The notes beneath the pieces are model-generated. The model made no database searches. It had not been told where the DNA came from and saw nothing but the letters and a program-made list of their open reading frames with translations. A program made the translations under genes and the position numbers. A stretch of DNA of 64,000 nucleotides from Paenarthrobacter aurescens (GTDB lineage: Bacteria > Actinomycetota > Actinomycetes > Actinomycetales > Micrococcaceae): the NCBI RefSeq assembly GCF_041549525.1, contig NZ_CP157456.1, positions 806,001-870,000 of the forward strand. The letters run 5' to 3'. This document shows positions 42,032-49,985 of this stretch, piece by piece (position 1 is the stretch's first letter; each line of letters opens with the position of its first letter).

Positions 42032-44302
42032 ATGGGCAAGCTTTCTGACCAGTCCGGACTTGCGGAAGGATTGGACCCCACCCTGCCTCCTCCGGCTGTG
42101 GAGGACTCCGTGAGGGAAGCGGAGGAACGCAGGTGGACCCCGGCCAAAATCGGTCTGTGGATTGCCATCTCGCTGCTGGGAGCGGTGGCCTGGTTCATGC
42201 TCGCGCTGGTGCGCGGTGAAACAGTCAACGCCATCTGGTTCGTTTTCGCGGCCGTGTGTACGTACCTGATCGGCTACCGCTTCTACTCCAAAGTCATTGA
42301 GCGGTACTTGCTTAAGCCCGATGACCGTCGGGCCACTCCTGCAGAGTACAAAGCTGACGGCAAGGACTACGTCCGAACTGACAGGAACGTGTTGTTCGGG
42401 CACCACTTCGCCGCGATCGCTGGCGCCGGGCCGCTGGTGGGCCCTGTTATCGCGGCCCAGATGGGCTACCTTCCCGGCACTCTCTGGATCATCATCGGCG
42501 TCGTTCTTGCCGGGGCCGTGCAGGACTATCTGGTCATGTTCTTCTCCATGCGCCGCGGTGGCCGTTCGCTGGGCCAGATGGCTCGTGAGGAACTCGGCGT
42601 CATAGGCGGCACGGCAGCCCTGGTGGCCACGCTGCTGATCATGATCATCATTGTGGCCATCCTTGCGCTGGTAGTGGTCAACGCCCTGGGTGAAAGCCCG
42701 TGGGGCGTGTTCTCGGTGGGTATGACCATCCCCATCGCGTTGTTCATGGGTGTCTACCTGCGGTTCATCCGGCCGGGCAAGGTCATGGAGGTGTCCATCA
42801 TCGGCTTCGTGCTCCTGATGGCAGCCATCATTGGTGGCGGTGCCGTTGCCGGAACCGAGTGGGGCGCGGCCTTCTTCCACTTGGACAAGGTCACCATCGC
42901 CTGGGGCATCATCATTTACGGTTTCATCGCAGCGATCCTGCCCGTCTGGCTCCTTCTTGCACCGCGCGATTACCTTTCCACCTTCATGAAGATCGGCGTA
43001 ATTGTGATGCTGGCCCTGGCCATCATTGTGGTGCGGCCGGAAATCACGGTCCCGGCGTTCAGCGAGTTCGCCAGCCGTGAAAACGGTCCGGTGTTCTCCG
43101 GTGCCCTGTTCCCCTTCCTGTTTGTCACCATCGCTTGTGGCGCCCTGTCCGGGTTCCATGCGCTCATTTCTTCTGGAACAACGCCCAAGCTGATTGAGAA
43201 GGAACGGCAAACCCGCTTCATCGGCTACGGCGGCATGCTCATGGAATCCTTCGTGGCCATCATGGCTTTGGTAGCCGCGATCTCGATCGACCGTGGCATC
43301 TACTTCGCCATGAACGCGCCGTTGGCCCTGACCGGCGGCACCGTGGAATCCGCAGCGCAGTGGGTCAACAGCCTCGGCTTGGCCAACGTGAACATCACAC
43401 CGGATGCGCTGGCCCAGACCGCCAAGGACGTGGGAGAAGAAAGCATCATTTCCCGCTCCGGCGGTGCTCCCACGTTGGCTGTCGGGTTGGCCCACATCAT
43501 GCAGCAGTTCATTGGTGGACCCGGAATGATGGCCTTCTGGTATCACTTCGCCATCATGTTCGAAGCACTCTTCATCCTCACCGCCGTGGACGCCGGAACC
43601 CGCGTGGCCCGGTTCATGCTCCAGGACTCCATTGGCAACTTCGTTCCCAAGTTCAAGGAGGCCTCATGGCGTCCGGGGGCGTGGCTGTGCACGGCAATCA
43701 TGGTGGGTGCCTGGGGTGCGGTGCTTCTCATGGGCGTCACGGATCCGCTGGGCGGCATCAACACGCTCTTCCCGTTGTTCGGCATTGCCAACCAGTTGCT
43801 GGCGGCCATCGCCTTGGCTGTCTGCCTCGCGATCACGGCCAAACGCGGGGTGTTCAAATGGCTCTGGATCGTAGCTGTTCCGCTGACTTTTGCGGCCGTT
43901 GTGACCATTACCGCCAGCTTCCACAAGATTTTCTCGCCGGTCCCTGCTGTGGGCTACTTCGCCAACAACCAGGCATTCTCCAAAGCGCTGGCGGATGGAA
44001 AAACGGAGTTTGGCACAGCCAAGACCGTTGCCGCCATGGAAGCGGTGGTCCGCAACACCATGATCCAAGGGGTACTTTCGGTCATCTTCGTAACGCTGAG
44101 CATCATTGTGATCATCGCCGCCCTCCTGGCAACCATCAAGGCAATACGTGCCGGCGGAGGCCAGGACCATGAAGACCCGCCTGTTCCTTCCAAGGTATAT
44201 GCGCCGGCAGGGCTGTTCCCCACGGCTGCAGAGAAGAAACTGCTCGCGGACTGGAACGCCCTGCCAGCGGAGAAACGGACCCAGAAGGCGGGCCATCACT
44301 GA
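42032..44302 (+). CDS. cstA: carbon starvation protein A, peptide/pyruvate transporter family
   Basis: This 756-residue polytopic membrane protein is predicted to have about 16-18 helices. The CstA core is recognisable: FGHHFAAIAGAGPLVGPVIAAQMGYLPG, QDYLVMFFSMRRGGRSLG, and SGFHALISSGTTPKLIE. CstA proteins take up peptides or pyruvate during carbon limitation. An AAGGAGGAGA ribosome-binding site immediately before the ATG fixes the start at 42032, although the frame is open further upstream. The YbdD/YjiX gene 28 nt downstream is the usual partner of cstA. Confidence 0.95.
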   Translation: MGKLSDQSGLAEGLDPTLPPPAVEDSVREAEERRWTPAKIGLWIAISLLGAVAWFMLALVRGETVNAIWFVFAAVCTYLIGYRFYSKVIERYLLKPDDRRATPAEYKADGKDYVRTDRNVLFGHHFAAIAGAGPLVGPVIAAQMGYLPGTLWIIIGVVLAGAVQDYLVMFFSMRRGGRSLGQMAREELGVIGGTAALVATLLIMIIIVAILALVVVNALGESPWGVFSVGMTIPIALFMGVYLRFIRPGKVMEVSIIGFVLLMAAIIGGGAVAGTEWGAAFFHLDKVTIAWGIIIYGFIAAILPVWLLLAPRDYLSTFMKIGVIVMLALAIIVVRPEITVPAFSEFASRENGPVFSGALFPFLFVTIACGALSGFHALISSGTTPKLIEKERQTRFIGYGGMLMESFVAIMALVAAISIDRGIYFAMNAPLALTGGTVESAAQWVNSLGLANVNITPDALAQTAKDVGEESIISRSGGAPTLAVGLAHIMQQFIGGPGMMAFWYHFAIMFEALFILTAVDAGTRVARFMLQDSIGNFVPKFKEASWRPGAWLCTAIMVGAWGAVLLMGVTDPLGGINTLFPLFGIANQLLAAIALAVCLAITAKRGVFKWLWIVAVPLTFAAVVTITASFHKIFSPVPAVGYFANNQAFSKALADGKTEFGTAKTVAAMEAVVRNTMIQGVLSVIFVTLSIIVIIAALLATIKAIRAGGGQDHEDPPVPSKVYAPAGLFPTAAEKKLLADWNALPAEKRTQKAGHH

Positions 44303-44330
44303 TGAAGGCCTCTATCAGTGAGGAAAGAAG

Positions 44331-44525
44331 ATGATGAATACGGTCGTCAAGGGCCTCCGGGGCTTTGCCAGCTACATGGGATCACTCATGGGCGCCGATG
44401 CCTACCGGAAGTACCTTGAGCACCATGAAGCCAGCGGCCATTCCGGTCCCGCCATGACTGAACGCGAGTTCTGGCGGGACCGCATGGACCGGCAGGACAG
44501 CAACCCTCAGGGCAGGTGCTGCTGA
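44331..44525 (+). CDS. ybdD: YbdD/YjiX family small protein
   Basis: This 64-residue protein has the family pattern: helix around LRGFASYMGSLMGADAYRKYLEHH, then PAMTEREFWRDRMDRQ, and a cysteine-rich end (GRCC). Family members are encoded directly after cstA-type transporters and are thought to support their activity. GAGGAAAGAAG precedes the ATG; a second ATG follows in frame at 44334. Confidence 0.92.
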   Translation: MMNTVVKGLRGFASYMGSLMGADAYRKYLEHHEASGHSGPAMTEREFWRDRMDRQDSNPQGRCC

Positions 44526-44615
44526 AAGGCAGCCGCTGCTAAGTTTCGCTACGAACGAAGTCCAAAATCAGGGCTCGGACGGGGGTTCCTGTGAAGCACG
44601 TGAGAGTATGAACGG

Positions 44616-45269
44616 ATGAGCGATCTGAACAACATTCAGCCCACGGATGAGGCTTCGGAGGACACCCCGGTGGAGGGAACCACACTGGATGAGGGCCCGG
44701 AGACGCCCGCCGGACAGCACCCATCGGCGGAAGAGGTGGTAAAGGACGCCAAGCCCAAGGGAGGCAATCTTCACGAGCTTGTGGATGAGCCGGCCAAGGT
44801 GATGAGGATCGGCACCATGGTCCGGCAGCTCTTAGAGGAAGTGAAGTCCGCGCCTTTGGATGACGCCGCCCGCGGTCGCCTTGCCGAGATTCACGAGCGG
44901 TCCATCAAGGAACTCGAGGATGGGCTGGCTCCGGAACTCATCGAGGAGCTGGAGCGAATCAGCTTGCCTTTCCCTGAGGAGAAGGCGCCCTCTGATGCGG
45001 AGCTTCGTATCGCCCAGGCACAGCTGGTTGGGTGGTTGGAGGGCTTGTTTCACGGCATTCAGGCTGCCATTGCCGCACAACAGGCGGCAAAGGAACATGC
45101 GGCCGCGCAGATGCAGCTCCGCCAGCTTCCGCCCGGAACTGTCATTGCTCCGGGAATCATCATTGGTGAGAACGGCCAACCGCAGAGGGCGGCAGCACCC
45201 GGTGCGCCTGGCGCTGCCCCGCAGGGCCGCAGGGAAGATCCCGATCACGGCCCGGGTCAGTACCTCTGA
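44616..45269 (+). CDS. bpa: bacterial proteasome activator (Bpa/PafE family)
   Basis: This 217-residue protein is of the DUF2587/Bpa family. The conserved helical core runs from about residue 50 to 160 (VMRIGTMVRQLLEEVKSAPLDDAARGRL, ELERISLPFPEEKAPSDAELRIAQAQLVGWLEGLFHGIQ). The C-terminus ends GPGQYL, the GQYL motif by which Bpa rings dock on the 20S proteasome and open its gate without ATP, allowing degradation of unfolded proteins. The N-terminal 45 residues are acidic and disordered. The next gene starts 8 nt downstream and is probably co-translated. Confidence 0.93.
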   Translation: MSDLNNIQPTDEASEDTPVEGTTLDEGPETPAGQHPSAEEVVKDAKPKGGNLHELVDEPAKVMRIGTMVRQLLEEVKSAPLDDAARGRLAEIHERSIKELEDGLAPELIEELERISLPFPEEKAPSDAELRIAQAQLVGWLEGLFHGIQAAIAAQQAAKEHAAAQMQLRQLPPGTVIAPGIIIGENGQPQRAAAPGAPGAAPQGRREDPDHGPGQYL

Positions 45270-45277
45270 GTTCGCCG

Positions 45278-45718
45278 GTGGGTTTCTTTGGGGCCGTCCG
45301 GCAAGGGCGGAAGGACGATCTGGAACTTGGCAAGGGGCTATGGCGCCGTGCCCATGACCGTTTTCACAGGGGACTGGACCGGTACCACCAAGTCCTTGAA
45401 GGAGTTGACGATGAGCAGCTTTACAACGAGCTCGTGGAGATCGCCAACGAGCTCGCCGAGTTGTCCTCGAGGGTGAGGATTATCTGCGTCGAGGCGCAGA
45501 AGCGTTCTCCGAGTGACGGGTTGGATGTCCCGGGATCACTTGCAGGCGTACACCGCGCATTGTCCAAGGCCGGAAACTCCTTGGCCACCACAGCGGAGGC
45601 TGCAGCCATGTTGAGGTTGGCGGTGGGGCCCGTCCCCGTTGGAGCCTTGTCTGTGAGGCGGAGGGCGGAGTCAGTCTTCGAGCAGGTTGCTGACGCGGAG
45701 CGTCAACTCAGCGCCTGA
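45278..45718 (+). CDS. hypothetical helical protein downstream of bpa
   Basis: This 146-residue protein is predicted to be mainly helical. It begins MGFFGAVRQGRKDDLELGKGLWRRAHDRFHRGLDRYHQVL and later has LYNELVEIANELAELSSRVRIICVEAQ. No enzyme motif, signal peptide or membrane helix is visible. It starts at a GTG 8 nt after the bpa stop, so the two are likely co-translated, and a functional link to proteasome activation is possible but only inferred. Not otherwise recognised. Confidence 0.75.
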   Translation: MGFFGAVRQGRKDDLELGKGLWRRAHDRFHRGLDRYHQVLEGVDDEQLYNELVEIANELAELSSRVRIICVEAQKRSPSDGLDVPGSLAGVHRALSKAGNSLATTAEAAAMLRLAVGPVPVGALSVRRRAESVFEQVADAERQLSA

Positions 45719-45870
45719 AGAGCCGCATGCTTGAGGGGCGAAGAGTGAATGTGGGGCGTATGCAACTACCGGCGCGCGCCTTTATTCCTTGGATGCAAGA
45801 AGTTAAGCGCATAGCTGATCTGCGTCATATTCGGCCGCTCCATGGCCTTCGTGCTGGCAGGATGGCAGAC

Positions 45871-46710
45871 ATGACTTCGTCACCAACACTTACTTTCAAC
45901 GACGGCAACACCATCCCCCAGCTCGGCTACGGGGTGTGGCAAGTTGAAGACGATGTAGCCGAAAAGGTGGTGCGCCAGGCTTTCGAGGCCGGGTTCCGCC
46001 ACATCGATACCGCCAAAATCTACGGTAATGAGGCAGGCGTCGGCCGGGCCATCGCGTCCTCCGGCCTTTCCGCCGAGGAAATCTTCATCACCACCAAGCT
46101 GTGGAACGCCGATCAGGGCTACGAATCCACCCTCGCAGCCTTTGAGGAGTCCATGGACCGCCTCGGCTTGGAGACCTTGGACCTTTACCTGATTCACTGG
46201 CAGCAGCCCAAGCAGGAAAAGTACGTTGACACCTGGAAAGCCCTGATCGAGCTCAAGAAGCGCGGCCGGGTCAAGTCCATCGGCGTCTCCAACTTCACCA
46301 AGGAAGGCCTGCAGCACATCATCGATGAGACCGGAGTCGTTCCGGCCATCAACCAGGTGGAACTGCACCCGTTCTTCAACCAGGCTGAGCTTCGTGAATT
46401 CAACGCTTCCAAGGGCATCCTCACGCAGGCATGGTCCCCGCTGGGCCAGGGCGGCGAACTCCTCGAGAGCGCAACTGTTGCTGAGATTGCTGCGAAGCAC
46501 GACGCAACCCCGGCTCAGGTGATCATCGCCTGGCACCTGGCTATCGGCAACGTGGTGATTCCCAAGTCCGTCACCGAGTCCCGCATTCAGGAGAACTTCG
46601 CGGCCCTCAACGTTACGTTGGACGCCACCGACGTCGAGGCCATCAACGCCCTGGACCGCGGTGCCGAAGGCCGTATCGGCCCGGACCCGGCAGTCTCTGA
46701 CTTCGCCTAA
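45871..46710 (+). CDS. aldo/keto reductase
   Basis: This 279-residue NADPH-dependent reductase is of the 2,5-diketo-D-gluconate reductase-like group. The catalytic tetrad is visible: Asp in FRHIDTAKIYGNE, Tyr in the same segment, Lys in ITTKLWNAD and His in LYLIHWQQP. The coenzyme-binding end VIPKSVTESRIQENF is present. The start at 45871 has AGGA upstream at about 9 nt; an ATG three codons earlier is too close to the same site. The gene appears to stand alone and is closed by a hairpin at 46728. Confidence 0.93.
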   Translation: MTSSPTLTFNDGNTIPQLGYGVWQVEDDVAEKVVRQAFEAGFRHIDTAKIYGNEAGVGRAIASSGLSAEEIFITTKLWNADQGYESTLAAFEESMDRLGLETLDLYLIHWQQPKQEKYVDTWKALIELKKRGRVKSIGVSNFTKEGLQHIIDETGVVPAINQVELHPFFNQAELREFNASKGILTQAWSPLGQGGELLESATVAEIAAKHDATPAQVIIAWHLAIGNVVIPKSVTESRIQENFAALNVTLDATDVEAINALDRGAEGRIGPDPAVSDFA

Positions 46711-46727
46711 GTCCCAAGCCTTAGCGC

Positions 46728-46759
46728 AATGCCCCGCCCCTTTCCTGGGGCGGGGCATT
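46728..46759 (+). terminator. Hairpin terminator after aldo/keto reductase
   Basis: A 13-bp perfect stem, AATGCCCCGCCCC (46728-46740) with 46747-46759, and a 6-nt loop, 18 nt after the stop. Confidence 0.8.
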
Positions 46760-46880
46760 TGCAGTTAAGGCTCGACGACGGCACCCGCCTTAAGGATGCC
46801 ACTGGCCTTGAGGGTCCGGCCCGCTGGGGCTACTACAGCCGTCGCCGTACTGATGTCCGGGCTGGGCTAGCATCAAACGG

Positions 46881-47654
46881 GTGAAAGCCCTCGACCTCGT
46901 CACCATCCCGCCCGGGGAAATCCAACTACGGGATGCCCGATCCCGCGGCACCCGCTTGGTTGTCCTGCAGTCCTTCTTGCTGGCTCCCATCTCTGTGACG
47001 GCCTCGCAATGGGCAGCGCTGGATGGGAGCGCGGAACGCCACGAGATGTCCGGGAACGCCCCGGTCCACGCAGTAACCTGGTTCGATGCCGTCCGTTGGT
47101 GCAACCGTGCCTCGGAGGCGGAGGGCTTGACGCCTGCCTATTCCCAGGAGAATCGAAACGTCGTTTGGCATCCCGGGGCCGACGGGTACCGGCTCCCCAC
47201 CGAGGCCGAATGGGAGTGGGCCTGCCGGGCAGGTACAACCACGCCCCGGTATGGAGAGCTGGCAGAAATCGCCTGGACAGCCGCGGACGAGGTGGAAGGT
47301 CCCCAGGGCGTCGCGGGTAAAGCTCCCAACGGCTTTGGCCTGTTCGATACACTCGGCAACGTCTGGGAGTGGTGCTGGGACTTCGCGGACACTGCCCGGT
47401 ACGGCGAATACCGCAGTCTGCGAGGCGGTGGTTGGGCCGATCCCGAGTGGAGTTGCCGTGCATCTGTCCGCCGGGGGAGCGCCCCGGACGCCGTCTTGGA
47501 AGACGTTGGTTTCCGGGTAGCCCGCGGGGCGGTTGAAACTTCAAGTGGGCAGTCGGCGCAAGGCTGGTCCGCCGTCGAGGACTGGCAGCGTGCGCAAGTC
47601 CGTGGGCCATTGCCCCTGGGGTGGACTCCGCACCGTGAGCTGAGAAGACCTTGA
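46881..47654 (+). CDS. formylglycine-generating-enzyme family protein
   Basis: This 257-residue protein has the SUMF1/FGE-sulfatase fold. Landmarks are the N-terminal VTIPPGEIQLRD, the core YRLPTEAEWEWACRAGT, GLFDTLGNVWEWCWD and RSLRGGGWADPEWSCRAS, ending GFRVAR. The family includes the enzyme that activates sulfatases and also ergothioneine-pathway and structural members. The active-site cysteine pair of true formylglycine-generating enzymes is not obviously conserved (SCRASVRRGS where CxxxxC is expected), and no sulfatase gene is nearby. The activity is therefore open. GTG start at 46881. Confidence 0.85.
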   Translation: MKALDLVTIPPGEIQLRDARSRGTRLVVLQSFLLAPISVTASQWAALDGSAERHEMSGNAPVHAVTWFDAVRWCNRASEAEGLTPAYSQENRNVVWHPGADGYRLPTEAEWEWACRAGTTTPRYGELAEIAWTAADEVEGPQGVAGKAPNGFGLFDTLGNVWEWCWDFADTARYGEYRSLRGGGWADPEWSCRASVRRGSAPDAVLEDVGFRVARGAVETSSGQSAQGWSAVEDWQRAQVRGPLPLGWTPHRELRRP

Positions 47655-47672
47655 GAGTCCTAGGATGGCCTT

Positions 47673-48839
47673 ATGGGGGAACTTGAAGGGCTCTTTGACG
47701 GGCCTGCAACTGGCTTGCCGGCGCTGATTTCGAACAAGGCCGTGCTAAGCCGGGGCACCGCTCAGTACAGGCTGGCGGCGGAGGAAGAGGCCCCGGTCAA
47801 GCACCTAGCCGGGTATGCGCCCTTCGTGATGTTCTGCGAAAGCAGGGGAGTTTCTGCTGGGCAGTTTGCCACCGACGTGAGCGCGCTGTTGGCATTCTTA
47901 CGCACCACCATCGGCGACATCTCGGCTGAACCCGGGCTCAGCGAGTCCACCACCATCTTTGTGGGCAACGTCATTGCGGCCATGCGCCCGGACGCGCACT
48001 GGCGGGTTATGGCGGACGGGGCACGTGAAGTAGGAACCCGCGGAATGATGATCACGGTAGACCGCCTGATGGACGGGCTGCCGGAGGCCGACGACGGGAT
48101 GGTGGCAGGTCTCCTCCGGCACCTTACTGAGTGGGCGGATGAGGAGTCCGATGGTCCGGCCCTGCCCCCGTTGCGGCCGGTTCCCACGGGGCAAGCCGCT
48201 GAGCTGTATGTGCGGCCGGAGTTGCCGTCCCGTCAGTATCGCCACGCTGAGGGCCAAGAGATCGAATACGGAAACCGGTGGGGTTCGGAGGGGCCGCCAG
48301 CGGACGCCTACAGTGTGGAGACCCACGGCGAACGCTTTGAGGGGCTCCATCTGGTGGCCCACGCACTGATCGAGTACCTGGGTGGCGCGTACTACGTCGA
48401 TGTCAGCCGCGATCCGGCTCACGCAGCGGATGTTTCCGTGAATGCCCGTGAGGTGATTGATGTGGCGCGTCTGACACCACGGGACCCGCTCGCGGCTCCG
48501 CTGACGTTCGTGTTGACCAGTGCTCCGGGAGTGGTGGTCCGTGCAGGTGTACTGCACAACTTCCCGTTCCCTGTTTGCGGTTGCGATGCCTGTGACGAGA
48601 CCGCAGAAAGTGAAGCTACCCGTCTGGAGGAACTGTCGCTGGCCGTTGCAGCAGGTGGCTACGGTGAACGCTACCCCGTGGGCAGAAAGAAATGGGCGGA
48701 GTACGCGCTCTTTGCTGCTGACGGATCCGGTAATCGCAGAGGTGCGGGTCCTCGGGGAGCCACCAGCGAACAACTGGCCGCCGCTGAGGAACGGCTCCGA
48801 GACGTCCCCGACGGGTGGAGGGCGTGGCCGCTCAGATGA
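47673..48839 (+). CDS. hypothetical protein, two-part (DUF6278/DUF6226-like)
   Basis: This 388-residue protein seems to join two parts. Residues 1 to about 155 are helical (APVKHLAGYAPFVMFCESRGVS and VGNVIAAMRPDAHWRVM), resembling DUF6278. From about residue 165 a second part has HLVAHALIEYLGGAYYVDVSRDP and a conserved Cys cluster FPVCGCDACDETAESEATRLEE, resembling DUF6226. Both assignments are from memory of the family pattern and are tentative. The CGCDAC cluster could bind metal. It starts 18 nt after the FGE-like gene and is probably co-transcribed with it. Confidence 0.75.
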   Translation: MGELEGLFDGPATGLPALISNKAVLSRGTAQYRLAAEEEAPVKHLAGYAPFVMFCESRGVSAGQFATDVSALLAFLRTTIGDISAEPGLSESTTIFVGNVIAAMRPDAHWRVMADGAREVGTRGMMITVDRLMDGLPEADDGMVAGLLRHLTEWADEESDGPALPPLRPVPTGQAAELYVRPELPSRQYRHAEGQEIEYGNRWGSEGPPADAYSVETHGERFEGLHLVAHALIEYLGGAYYVDVSRDPAHAADVSVNAREVIDVARLTPRDPLAAPLTFVLTSAPGVVVRAGVLHNFPFPVCGCDACDETAESEATRLEELSLAVAAGGYGERYPVGRKKWAEYALFAADGSGNRRGAGPRGATSEQLAAAEERLRDVPDGWRAWPLR

Positions 48840-48894
48840 AGCGGGCAGCCTCTTCGGGCACGCGCGGACGGCTCCGTCCCGGCCGTGGCAAGCG

Positions 48895-48931
48895 AAAAGC
48901 CCCGCCGGTTCAACGAGCCAGCGGGGCTTTT
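48895..48931. terminator. Bidirectional terminator (hypothetical gene / tRNA-Thr)
   Basis: An 11-bp stem AAAAGCCCCGC (48895-48905) with GCGGGGCTTTT (48921-48931). There are T-runs in both directions, and it serves the plus-strand gene and the minus-strand tRNA. Confidence 0.88.
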
Positions 48932-48937
48932 TCTCTG

Positions 48938-49010
48938 AGCTTCCTATCAGAATCGAACTGATGACCTTTTCATTACGAGTGAAACGCTCTACCGACTGAG
49001 CTAAGGAAGC
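48938..49010 (-). tRNA. tRNA-Thr (CGT)
   Basis: A 73-nt cloverleaf with acceptor GCTTCCT/AGGAAGC, anticodon loop CTCGTAA (anticodon CGT), T arm with AGTTCGATTCT and discriminator T. A terminator follows within 7 nt. Confidence 0.95.
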
Positions 49011-49226
49011 ACCGCGTTCATCACCGGTTTCCCGGGCGATCACGCAAGACATAACTGTAATAGAGGCACCGCACCCGGGTCAAAACGACGGCGGCGGCGG
49101 CCGTTGCGGGGATGTTCACCCGGGCGTCGGGCCGGGTTCAGGCGGTGGTTTCCCGGCGGCCGGAAGCTGGGGAATCACCTGTGGCGCGGTACGCCCGCCA
49201 CCCCTACGAATCGAAGGAGCCGCTGT

Positions 49227-49985
49227 ATGTTGGGGGACGCAATGAACGCAGGTCCAGTGATGGGACACGCGCTAACCAAGCAAAACCACGCACCGAACCG
49301 GCTGAGGCTCGCTGTGGTGGACATGGTGGGCACCACCATTACCGATGACGGGCGCACCGAGCGGGCAGTGTCCCGGGCGCTTGTAGAACACGGGATCGAA
49401 CCGGGAAGTACCCGGTTTGAGGGCATGCTCGGCTATGCACGGGACACCATGGGCTTCTCAAAGTTGACGGTGTTCAGCCACCTGTTCGATGACCCTGCCG
49501 TGGCCTCCAGCGCCAACAAGGTTTTCGAGGACACCTATGACGAGCTGATTAAGGACGGTGGTGTCCGCGCCATCGCAGGAGCGGAGGATGCCATTTTGTG
49601 GATGCGTGAGTCCGGCATGCAGATCTGCCTGGCCACCGGATTCGGCCGCCATACCCAGAACATGGTGCTGGAATCGCTCGGATGGATGGGTCTTGCCGAT
49701 CTCAGCCTTTGCCCGTCGGACGCCGGACGCGGACGGCCTTACCCGGACATGATCCTGACCGCCGTGCTCGCATTGGACCTCGACGACGTGCGGGAGGTGG
49801 CAGTGGTGGGCGATACCAGCTCGGACATGCTCTCCGGCGTTCGTTCGGGAGCATCCCTTGTGGCGGGTGTACTCACCGGCTCCCATTCCGAGGCGACCCT
49901 ACGCGCGGCCGGGGCCACCGTCGTCGTAGATTCCATCAAGCAGCTCCCGCTGCTGATAGAGAAACGCGAAGCCAGGCACCTCTAG
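49227..49985 (+). CDS. phosphonatase-like HAD hydrolase
   Basis: This 252-residue HAD-superfamily phosphatase has the nucleophile motif VVDMVGTTITDD. The remaining motifs are ICLATGFGRHT, the conserved GRPYPDMIL (motif III region) and VVGDTSSDML with the acidic metal ligands. The DxVGTT start resembles phosphonoacetaldehyde-hydrolase-like proteins, but the Lys of a true phosphonatase was not identified and no phosphonate genes are adjacent. The start at 49227 is supported by AAGGAG about 9 nt upstream; ATGs at 49242 and 49260 are weaker. It ends 4 nt inside the convergent hydrolase gene. Confidence 0.82.
   Translation: MLGDAMNAGPVMGHALTKQNHAPNRLRLAVVDMVGTTITDDGRTERAVSRALVEHGIEPGSTRFEGMLGYARDTMGFSKLTVFSHLFDDPAVASSANKVFEDTYDELIKDGGVRAIAGAEDAILWMRESGMQICLATGFGRHTQNMVLESLGWMGLADLSLCPSDAGRGRPYPDMILTAVLALDLDDVREVAVVGDTSSDMLSGVRSGASLVAGVLTGSHSEATLRAAGATVVVDSIKQLPLLIEKREARHL

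Noticed and set aside
41855..43546. 563-residue open frame on the minus strand across cstA
   Set aside because: Antisense shadow of a high-GC gene; the plus-strand CstA motifs and ribosome-binding site are decisive.
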